This document shows, piece after piece, positions 1-5,153 of a stretch of 5,153 nt of DNA. A model generated the notes under the pieces. It was given only the letters and a program-made list of their open reading frames with translations. It was not told the origin of the DNA and did no database searches. Every line of letters begins with the position of its first letter. Positions within the stretch are counted from its first letter, which is position 1. The translations under genes were made by a program, and so were the position numbers. Origin of the DNA: an uncultured archaeon (GTDB lineage: Archaea > Nanobdellota > Nanobdellia > Woesearchaeales > ARS49); the NCBI GenBank assembly GCA_902385765.1, contig CABMGU010000032.1, positions 1 through 5,153 of the forward strand, written 5' to 3'.

Positions 1-156
1 AAGAATCAAAGCAGGCGCTGTAACAAGACAGGCAAGCCAGAAAGCGCGCCTGTCAAAACCAATGATGTGCTGGCGCGTAAACATATCCATAAAGATATAA
101 CCCACTGCCAAAGTCATAATCACGACATCGAACAGCTCTTTAAAGGTAAATATCAT
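1..156 (-). CDS. N-terminal fragment of a membrane protein, possibly an M50/site-2-protease-like peptidase (runs off left edge)
   Basis: Not visible as a complete frame because it leaves the window; translating the minus strand from the ATG at 156-154 gives 52 uninterrupted codons starting MIFTFKELFDVVIMTLAVGY. An in-frame TAG at 171-169 limits the start to this ATG. Two hydrophobic stretches are visible, about residues 8-26 and 39-52, separated by a short charged loop (TRQHIIGFDRR). The layout FKELFDVVIMTLAVG, loop, then VTAPALIL resembles from memory the N-terminus of archaeal M50 zinc metalloproteases of the site-2-protease group, in which the HELGH zinc motif follows directly after a similar 'APA-IL' stretch. 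That motif would lie just beyond the window, so the catalytic assignment is unproven. It starts 26 bases after the stop of the DHH-family gene on the same strand, with no clear Shine-Dalgarno, suggesting one leftward transcript. It is almost certainly a real gene; the family is a moderate guess. Confidence 0.55.
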   Translation of the reverse strand, partial: MIFTFKELFDVVIMTLAVGYIFMDMFTRQHIIGFDRRAFWLACLVTAPALIL

Positions 157-182
157 AAGGAAGAAATACTATAACCTGCTAT

Positions 183-1100
183 TTAAAGATTGTCCACTGT
201 CCTGCTAAGAAAGAAATTCTTAAACGCCTCATCCAGATGAAAAATAACATCAGAAAGAGACTCTTTAGTAATCTGCATGTTCAACTTGGCGCCTGCAGCA
301 AAAGGACGACCGCCACCATTAAACAATTCAGCAAGCTTTTTCACATCAACATCACACACATCACGGCGGCGAAAGCCAATCCTGCCATCCCGATATAGAA
401 CAACAGCAACATCAACGCCGGCGTGACCATCAAGAATCCTCTGACAAGCATCAGCAGCAGCCAGAATCGATGATGAAACAGCAAAACCAAAACGGTAAGT
501 CACATAAGACTTCACCATCAAAGACTTCATCAACTCATCATAAGCAACAAGCTTCTTTTTCAAATGCTCCTTATGGAATGCCTCAAACTGGTCATTCCAG
601 ATAATACCGCGAGCCAAAGAATCAATCAACTCTATAGGATTATACTGGGCAGAAATAAGGTCAGACAGCTTGGAAGCACGCTCATCCTTCAACTGCCAAA
701 ACTTGACCTCGTGAGCCAATTCAGCAAGAGTTTTCGCAATCAAGTCATTAGGCAAAAACCTCTGCTGGGCAAGCTCTGCAGAACACTGGTTATCCAAAGC
801 CCTGTCAAACATCCTCGCAGGAGGAACAACACTCTCAGAATCATGAGTATTCCAATAAACAATCTTATTCCTTGCATTTATCTTATCAAGCAAAGGCAGA
901 TGACTAGGCGAAATGCTGACGTCAAGAACAAAAACAAGCTTATGCTCATCAGTAGCGATGTCTTCAAGCTCGTCATCCAATGCATCGAGATGCAAAAATC
1001 CGCCGAAATGCACAGGAAGCTTGCTTAATATGGCATGACGCATCACAATAGCAGCAGCTGCCACCCCATCCAGCTTCTCTGAACAATAAATTGATATCAC
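183..1100 (-). CDS. DHH/DHHA1-family phosphoesterase-like protein with degenerate catalytic motifs
   Basis: Complete 305-residue protein starting at GTG (1100-1098); an in-frame TAG not far upstream rules out a longer form. Active DHH proteins (RecJ, NrnA/NrnB, GdpP types) are metal-dependent hydrolases of nucleic acids or small nucleotides. Seen here: motif I at residues 7-12 reads SEKLDG against the family's HxDxDG, keeping only the last Asp (D11); motif II Asp is kept in VLDVS (D60); the DHH signature position reads NTH at residues 84-86 in VYWNTHD, keeping one His; the C-terminal DHHA1 substrate-binding motif GGGHxxAAG reads GGGRPFAAG at 262-270, with His replaced by Arg265. The region at about 225-245 (VAVVLYRDGRIGFRRR) fits the DHHA1 beta sheet. 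The architecture is therefore DHH then DHHA1, but most metal ligands are missing, so hydrolysis is doubtful and a binding role is more likely. It is a soluble, cytoplasmic protein with no signal peptide or membrane segment. The reading frame is intact, so it is not an obvious pseudogene. It is too short for the archaeal GAN/Cdc45 replication proteins as I know them. Confidence 0.75.
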   Translation of the reverse strand: MISIYCSEKLDGVAAAAIVMRHAILSKLPVHFGGFLHLDALDDELEDIATDEHKLVFVLDVSISPSHLPLLDKINARNKIVYWNTHDSESVVPPARMFDRALDNQCSAELAQQRFLPNDLIAKTLAELAHEVKFWQLKDERASKLSDLISAQYNPIELIDSLARGIIWNDQFEAFHKEHLKKKLVAYDELMKSLMVKSYVTYRFGFAVSSSILAAADACQRILDGHAGVDVAVVLYRDGRIGFRRRDVCDVDVKKLAELFNGGGRPFAAGAKLNMQITKESLSDVIFHLDEAFKNFFLSRTVDNL

Positions 1101-1122
1101 GACGACAAAAAAAGAAGAGAGC

Positions 1123-1138
1123 TATATAATTTTTGCGC
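1123..1138 (-). promoter_or_regulatory. Archaeal BRE/TATA promoter for the DHH-family gene
   Basis: Read on the minus strand, GCAAAAATTATATAG (about 1136-1122) has an A-rich BRE-like stretch followed by a TATA box (ATTATATA, 1130-1123). The box is centred about 26 bases upstream of the GTG start at 1100, the usual distance from an archaeal TATA box to the transcription start. The transcript would therefore begin at or next to the start codon and be leaderless, which agrees with the absence of a Shine-Dalgarno sequence: the bases directly before GTG are T/C-rich. Confidence 0.6.
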
Positions 1139-1148
1139 AACAACAATC

Positions 1149-1156
1149 TTTTTAAA
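1149..1156 (+). promoter_or_regulatory. Archaeal TATA box for pyrG
   Basis: TTTTTAAA, a close match to the archaeal TATA consensus, is centred about 25-26 bases before the ATG at 1178. Transcription would start at the A of the start codon, giving a leaderless mRNA. No Shine-Dalgarno is visible before that ATG (CTTTCCAAAGT), which fits. It lies 19 bases from the oppositely oriented TATA box of the DHH-family gene, so the two genes share a compact divergent promoter region. Confidence 0.6.
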
Positions 1157-1177
1157 GCAACCAGCACTTTCCAAAGT

Positions 1178-2782
1178 ATGCCAACAAAATATATTGTCAT
1201 AACCGGCGGAGTTCTTTCAGGCTTAGGAAAGGGAATAGCAACCGCGTCCATCGCAAGACTTCTCAAAAGCAACAACAAAATTGTAACGGTAAAATGCGAC
1301 GGATACCTTAACGTAGACCCCGGCACAATGAACCCGATAGAGCACGGAGAGGTGTTTGTACTGGCAGACGGCGGAGAAGTCGACATGGACTTCGGGCACT
1401 ACGAACGCTTCCTCGGAATAACCTGCAAATCAGACTGGAATCTCACATCAGGAAAAATATTCAGCAGAGTAATAGCAAAAGAACGCGAAGGCAAATATCT
1501 CGGAAAAACCATACAGATATTCCCACACATAACTGACGAGATAAAAAGCTGGTGGAAAGAAATTGCACAGCAGGAAAAACCAGACATAATGACAATAGAA
1601 ATAGGAGGGACTGTAGGAGACATCGAGAATTCCTGGTTTGTAGAAGCAGCAAGACAATTCAAAAAAGAAGTTGGTCCGGAAAACATCATATACATACATC
1701 TGACCTATGTGCCATTCCTGGACAGCGTCGGAGAACCAAAAACAAAACCAGCACAAAGAGACCTCGCACTTCTAAGAGAGAAAGGAATCTACCCGGACAT
1801 AATCATCTGCAGAAGCAAAAACATACTGCCTGAAAAAATAAGAGAAAAAATCGCGCTATTCTCAGACATCGACAAAAATAACATCATCACAGGAAGAGAT
1901 ATCGAATGCATTTACGAAGTCCCACTAATATTCAAAGAACAAGGACTCCTGGACAACCTGAAAGAAAAACTCAAACTTGACTTCAAAGAAGACTTAACAG
2001 ACTGGGAAAAGCTAGTACAACGCATAAAAACACCAAAAAACGCCATAACAATAGCAGTGTGCGGAAAATACACAGAACTAAAAGACAGCTACGCAAGCAT
2101 AATAGAAGCACTAACACACGCAGGAGCGCACTGCGACACAAAAGTAAAACTCAAATGGATTGAGACAACAGACATTGAAAACGGAAAACTAAAGATTGAA
2201 GATGCAATAAAAGACGCTGACGGAATCCTAATCCCCGGCGGATTCGGCTCAAGAGGGGTAGAAGGCAAAATAAGCATAATAAAGCACGCAAGAGAAAACA
2301 ACATACCATTCCTAGGCATCTGCTACGGATTACAGCTCGCTGTTGTAGAATTCGCAAGAAACGTCTGCAAGCTATCGGCACACTCAACCGAGATTGAAGA
2401 AAAAACATCCAACCCGGTAATAGACTACATTCCAGAGCAGCGCAACATCAAATCAAAAGGAGGCACGATGAGACTGGGAGCGTGCAGGGCAATCCTGCAG
2501 AAAGGAACAATACTGCAATCACTATATAATACAGACGAAGCATCTGAAAGGCACAGGCACAGATACGAAGTAAACCCTGCATACCATGAAATACTGCAAA
2601 AAAACGGAATGGTATTTTCAGGAATTTCCGAGAACAAAAGACTTGTGGAATACATAGAACTGCCAAAACATCCCTTCTTTGTGGCAACACAGGCACATAA
2701 CGAGCTCACTTCAAGGCTTGAAAAGCCAAACCCCCTGTTTTTCGGATTTGTAAGAGCGGCTTTGAAAAGCCATAATGTTTAA
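1178..2782 (+). CDS. pyrG: CTP synthase (glutamine-hydrolysing)
   Basis: Makes CTP from UTP, ATP and glutamine, the last step of de novo CTP synthesis, in the cytoplasm as a tetramer. The protein is 534 residues, close to the 545 of E. coli. The N-terminal synthetase domain (about 1-270) has the P-loop GGVLSGLGKG with K18, the NVDPGTM and HGEVFV motifs, DFGHYERF (D72) and EIGGTVGDIE (E141), matching the Mg/ATP/UTP site residues. The C-terminal class I glutaminase domain (about 289-531) has the oxyanion segment PGGFGSRG (353-360), nucleophile C382 in GICYGLQ, the RHRHRYEVN motif, and the catalytic pair H507 and E509. The last motif reads HNE rather than the usual HPE. The in-frame TTG at 1133 would add 15 residues with no family counterpart; the ATG at 1178 gives the canonical MPTKYIVITGG start and lies the right distance from a TATA box. 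The codons end mostly in A or C (AAA for Lys, GAA for Glu, TTC for Phe). Family identity is certain. Confidence 0.98.
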   Translation: MPTKYIVITGGVLSGLGKGIATASIARLLKSNNKIVTVKCDGYLNVDPGTMNPIEHGEVFVLADGGEVDMDFGHYERFLGITCKSDWNLTSGKIFSRVIAKEREGKYLGKTIQIFPHITDEIKSWWKEIAQQEKPDIMTIEIGGTVGDIENSWFVEAARQFKKEVGPENIIYIHLTYVPFLDSVGEPKTKPAQRDLALLREKGIYPDIIICRSKNILPEKIREKIALFSDIDKNNIITGRDIECIYEVPLIFKEQGLLDNLKEKLKLDFKEDLTDWEKLVQRIKTPKNAITIAVCGKYTELKDSYASIIEALTHAGAHCDTKVKLKWIETTDIENGKLKIEDAIKDADGILIPGGFGSRGVEGKISIIKHARENNIPFLGICYGLQLAVVEFARNVCKLSAHSTEIEEKTSNPVIDYIPEQRNIKSKGGTMRLGACRAILQKGTILQSLYNTDEASERHRHRYEVNPAYHEILQKNGMVFSGISENKRLVEYIELPKHPFFVATQAHNELTSRLEKPNPLFFGFVRAALKSHNV

Positions 2783-2785
2783 AAA
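2778..2785 (+). promoter_or_regulatory. Possible TATA box for secF-secD
   Basis: TTTAAAA, overlapping the pyrG stop codon (inside GTTTAAAAACC), lies about 36 bases before the secF ATG. A start of transcription about 25 bases downstream would give a leader of around 10 bases just containing the AGGTGG ribosome binding site. This is only a short A/T match in an A-rich strand, and read-through from pyrG is equally plausible. No terminator-like hairpin or T-tract is seen in the 35-base gap. Confidence 0.25.
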
Positions 2786-2807
2786 CCCCTCATAGTTCCG
2801 CATTCTC

Positions 2808-2813
2808 AGGTGG
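2808..2813 (+). promoter_or_regulatory. Ribosome binding site of secF
   Basis: AGGTGG, four bases before the ATG at 2818, partly matches the anti-Shine-Dalgarno complement GGAGGTGA. It supports the chosen secF start. By contrast, pyrG and the DHH-family gene have no such site, so secF is likely translated from a leadered or polycistronic mRNA. Confidence 0.5.
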
Positions 2814-2817
2814 ATTA

Positions 2818-3711
2818 ATGATAAAAGAAGCATTACTGAAGATTTACGATGTTCATTACAGGAAATTAATGATATTTAGCTTCATCCTTCTTTTAATCTG
2901 CATCAGCTCATTGTTCATCGTTTACGCACGCACTGGCGAATTCTTCCAAAAAGGAGTCTCATTAAAAGGCGGAATCACAATGACGATTCCGGTCGACTAT
3001 CCGATCGATATCAAACAAATTGAAACTTCACTGCTAAACAAATATCCTCAAGCAGACATAAGCGTACGCGAGATAACACAAGGCGGAGCAGTTTCAGCCA
3101 TCACAATAGAAGCCTCAGACGTCACCTCTGCAGACCTTGAGCAGACACTGCCAGAACTCGGAGTCAAGCTTGAGAAAGGAAAATACAGCATAGAAAGCAT
3201 GGGCAGCAGTTTGGGACAGCGCTTCTTCACACAAATTATCAAAGCCCTAATAATGGCGTTCATCTGCATGTCCATTGTTGTCTTTATCACATTCCGTTCA
3301 ATTGTGCCATCCATGTTCGTCATCCTGACAGCAGCATCTGATATTCTTTCCACGCTCGCTGTCACAAGCATAATCGGCATGAAGATGAGCACTGCAGGCA
3401 TTGCTGCCTTGCTTATGCTAATCGGTTACTCTGTTGATACTGATATCCTATTGACTACAAAGGTCTTGAAACGAAAAGGCGAAGGCGGAACTGTGTTTGA
3501 ACGCACTGTCGGCGCTTTGCGCACAGGACTAACCATGACAGCCACTGCTTTGGTAGCAGGCATAATCGGCCTGTTTTTCACCCAATCCCAAACCATCAGG
3601 GACATCATGCTAATCACAGTCATAGGCTTATGTTTTGACCTTGTCTATACCTGGTTCCAGAACGCAGGCATTTTAAGATGGTACATGGAGAGAAAAGATG
3701 GCAGAACTTAA
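2818..3711 (+). CDS. secF: Protein translocase subunit SecF
   Basis: Partner of SecD in the RND-superfamily membrane complex that helps proteins through SecYEG, probably by using the proton or ion gradient to pull or release substrates on the outer face. The 297-residue protein has the family layout: first membrane helix at about 17-37; extracytoplasmic P1-type domain at about 40-135, opening with GVSLKGGITMTI, the archaeal form of the D1 motif GxDFxGG; then five helices at about 138-158, 163-186, 191-215, 235-255 and 262-283. Helix 4 carries IGYSVDTDILLTT, in which D207 and D209 lie where bacterial SecF has its conserved helix-4 Asp. The C-terminus is short and basic (ERKDGRT), as expected for the cytoplasmic side. 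It precedes secD, whereas bacteria usually have secD first. Its last 14 bases overlap secD, so the two are translationally coupled. The ATG at 2818 is preceded by AGGTGG. Confidence 0.93.
   Translation: MIKEALLKIYDVHYRKLMIFSFILLLICISSLFIVYARTGEFFQKGVSLKGGITMTIPVDYPIDIKQIETSLLNKYPQADISVREITQGGAVSAITIEASDVTSADLEQTLPELGVKLEKGKYSIESMGSSLGQRFFTQIIKALIMAFICMSIVVFITFRSIVPSMFVILTAASDILSTLAVTSIIGMKMSTAGIAALLMLIGYSVDTDILLTTKVLKRKGEGGTVFERTVGALRTGLTMTATALVAGIIGLFFTQSQTIRDIMLITVIGLCFDLVYTWFQNAGILRWYMERKDGRT
3687..3690 (+). promoter_or_regulatory. Ribosome binding site of secD inside secF
   Basis: GGAG lies seven bases before the ATG at 3698, within the last codons of secF. It decides the secD start over the in-frame ATG at 3716, and indicates translation coupled to secF. 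Confidence 0.55.
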
Positions 3712-5153
3712 AAAAATGCTTTGGAATTTCAGAGTAATGATTCTTGTAATCTGCCTAATCCTCGGCTTCTTCGCAATAAACCCAAACCCGTGGAACGAAG
3801 GAGTTGCGATCAAGGCAATCGCAAGAAACAGCAGCGCAGAACTCGCAGGCATGGAGCCACCAAAAGCAAACCTGGCACCAATGGGGCACGAAAGAATAAT
3901 TGCCATGAATAACAAGCCAATAGCAGACATGCAGGCATACTATGATTTTGTTGCAAAGCTTGAACCTGACCAGACGATACAGGTCAAAACGAACAAGAAC
4001 ACTTACAAACTTGAGACAAAACCAAAAATCCAAACAACCATTCTAAACGAAACCGAAATTGTCTGGATTAACGAAACCAAAGAAGTAAATGAGACAGTTA
4101 ACGGCACAACAACTCTTATAAACAAAACAGTTGAGAAAAAAGTTGAGCGACCAAAAGTACTGACAGAAGTTGTTGGTGTTGAGCCCCTTGGATTCAGCGT
4201 AGGACCTGCTCCAACAAGCAACCTGCGAGAAGGACTAGACCTGCAAGGAGGCACAAGAGTGCTGCTAAGACCAGGAGAGGACGTTTCCAGCGAAACAATC
4301 GGTTTAATGGTCGATTCCCTGAAAGAGCGCCTTAATGTTTACGGCCTTGGAGATGTTGTCGTTACAGAAGTCTCTGACAGCCCAGACTTCATGGGCGGAA
4401 AACGATTCATACTTGTTGAAATAGCAGGCGCAACAGAAGAAGAAGTACGAGGCCTGCTGGGCAAACAGGGAAAATTTGAAGCAAAAATCGGAAACGGAAC
4501 AGTCTTCAAAGGCGGAAATGACATAACTTACGTCTGCAGAACCGCACAATGCTCGGGCATTGATCCAAGAAGAGGATGCGGAAAAACACAAGACGGCTGG
4601 GGCTGCGGATTCCAGTTCTCAATCACACTAAGCCCGGAAGCAGCCCAACGCCAAGCAGAGTTAACCAAAGACTTGAAGATTATCAGCGGAAGCTTGTCCG
4701 AGCAGTTAGTTCTATTCCTTGACGACCAAGAAGTTGACAGGCTAAGCATAGCAGCAGAGCTCAAGGGAAGAGCAACAACAGATATAGCAATCACCGGAGG
4801 AGGCAACGGAGTTTCAGAACAGGCAGCAATGGAAAACACATTAAAAAGCATGAAACGCCTCCAGACAATACTCATCACCGGCTCACTGCCAGTAAAGATT
4901 GAAGTTGAAAGAATTGACAACATCTCACCAATCCTCGGAAAGGAATTCCTGAAGAATGCATTTTACGTCGGATTGTTCGCACTCATAGGTGTTGCTGTCG
5001 TACTAATGCTTGTTTACCGCAAGCTAATCATCTCAATACCAATAATGATTACTGCATTATCAGAGATTTTCCTCACACTAGCCATTGCCTCATTAATCGG
5101 CTGGAACATCGACCTGTCCGCAATAGCAGGACTAATCCTTGCAGTCGGAACAG
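3698..5153 (+). CDS. secD: Protein translocase subunit SecD with extracytoplasmic PDZ-like domain (C-terminus off right edge)
   Basis: Partner of SecF in protein export. The open frame runs 485 codons from ATG 3698 to the window end with no stop. Order: membrane helix 1 at about 12-27 (VMILVICLILGFFA); a PDZ-like domain at about 34-108; a sequon-rich linker at about 110-150; the SecD P1 region beginning at REGLDLQGGTRVLL (177-190), where GLDLQGGT is the diagnostic D1 motif; a four-cysteine cluster at C280, C285, C294 and C303; SPEAAQRQ (312-319), typical of SecD; GSLPVKIEVE (395-404), the usual end of the P1 domain; helix 2 at about 419-440; helix 3 at about 443-467; and the start of helix 4, cut at ILAVGT just where SecD proteins continue with a conserved Asp pair. 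Three helices are therefore missing and the full protein should be about 560-590 residues, longer than a minimal SecD because of the PDZ-like insertion. It overlaps secF by 14 bases. SecD identity is firm; the PDZ call rests on pattern matching. Confidence 0.93.
   Translation, partial: MAELKKMLWNFRVMILVICLILGFFAINPNPWNEGVAIKAIARNSSAELAGMEPPKANLAPMGHERIIAMNNKPIADMQAYYDFVAKLEPDQTIQVKTNKNTYKLETKPKIQTTILNETEIVWINETKEVNETVNGTTTLINKTVEKKVERPKVLTEVVGVEPLGFSVGPAPTSNLREGLDLQGGTRVLLRPGEDVSSETIGLMVDSLKERLNVYGLGDVVVTEVSDSPDFMGGKRFILVEIAGATEEEVRGLLGKQGKFEAKIGNGTVFKGGNDITYVCRTAQCSGIDPRRGCGKTQDGWGCGFQFSITLSPEAAQRQAELTKDLKIISGSLSEQLVLFLDDQEVDRLSIAAELKGRATTDIAITGGGNGVSEQAAMENTLKSMKRLQTILITGSLPVKIEVERIDNISPILGKEFLKNAFYVGLFALIGVAVVLMLVYRKLIISIPIMITALSEIFLTLAIASLIGWNIDLSAIAGLILAVGT
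3797..4021 (+). other. PDZ-like domain within SecD (residues about 34-108)
   Basis: The segment shows the signature run of bacterial-type PDZ domains: a GVAIKAI strand at the peptide-binding loop, NSSAELAGM (like the common 'SPAxxAGL'), GHERIIAMNNKPI (like 'GDxIxxINGxxI'), a helix IADMQAYYDFVAKL, and closing strands TIQVKTNKNTYKLET. PDZ domains bind C-termini or extended peptides. It sits right after the first membrane helix, so it faces the outside with the rest of the SecD periplasmic-type domain. A role in holding emerging or misfolded secreted proteins is inference. Confidence 0.7.

Noticed and set aside
564..1028. 154-codon open frame on the plus strand opposite the DHH-family gene
   Set aside because: It lies wholly within a well-supported gene on the other strand; the product has no recognisable domain and its composition is what an antisense shadow would give.
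183..1100. DHH-family gene as a pseudogene
   Set aside because: The frame is intact over 305 codons, with a good promoter and consistent codon use; the motif changes are substitutions and not frame damage.
1133..1177. Extended pyrG start at TTG 1133, adding 15 residues
   Set aside because: The added residues match nothing in the family, there is no ribosome binding site, and the TATA box for pyrG lies inside this stretch; the ATG at 1178 gives the canonical N-terminus.
973..1386. 137-codon minus-strand frame spanning the intergenic region into pyrG
   Set aside because: It overlaps the starts of two solid genes and both promoters; the translation is Ser/Leu/Cys-rich without a recognisable domain.
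2783..2817. Terminator or small RNA between pyrG and secF
   Set aside because: Only 35 bases, with no convincing hairpin and no T-tract on the plus strand.
3755..4923. Several minus-strand open frames opposite secD
   Set aside because: They lie antisense to the secD frame, which runs unbroken to the window end and has clear family motifs; the translations are Ser/Phe/Cys-rich shadows.

Overview
The window looks archaeal and is probably from a DPANN-type lineage; a Woesearchaeota or Pacearchaeota relative is my best guess, and the phylum is not proven. The signs are TATA-box promoters about 25 bases upstream of start codons with no leader, a secF-then-secD order with a short overlap, an archaeal-style SecF motif (IGYSVDTDILLTT), and a SecD that carries an extracytoplasmic PDZ-like domain. 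Coding density is high, with gaps of 26, 77 and 35 bases and one overlap.

Layout. Positions 1-156 (minus) hold the first 52 codons of a membrane protein that runs off the left edge; it resembles the N-terminus of archaeal M50/site-2-protease-like proteins. Positions 183-1100 (minus) hold a complete 305-residue DHH/DHHA1-family protein whose metal-binding motifs are largely eroded. These two are probably co-transcribed leftward. A 77-base divergent promoter region follows, with one TATA box for each direction. Positions 1178-2782 (plus) encode a complete CTP synthase (PyrG, 534 aa). After 35 bases come secF (2818-3711, complete, 297 aa) and secD (3698 to the right edge, 485 codons, incomplete), which overlap by 14 bases.

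How the genes relate. SecF and SecD form the membrane complex that assists the late steps of protein translocation through SecYEG; in archaea this works without SecA. The M50-like protein, if correctly called, is also a membrane protein. PyrG makes CTP from UTP and has no evident functional tie to its neighbours beyond shared direction. The degenerate DHH protein may be a non-catalytic nucleotide- or nucleic-acid-binding member of its family.

Points of interest: the eroded DHH motifs, the PDZ-like domain, sequon-rich linker and four-cysteine cluster in SecD, an HNE in place of HPE in the PyrG glutaminase triad, and a codon bias that follows the DNA strand rather than the gene. I did not find a clearly new multi-gene system, nor any CRISPR array, mobile element, tRNA or rRNA.
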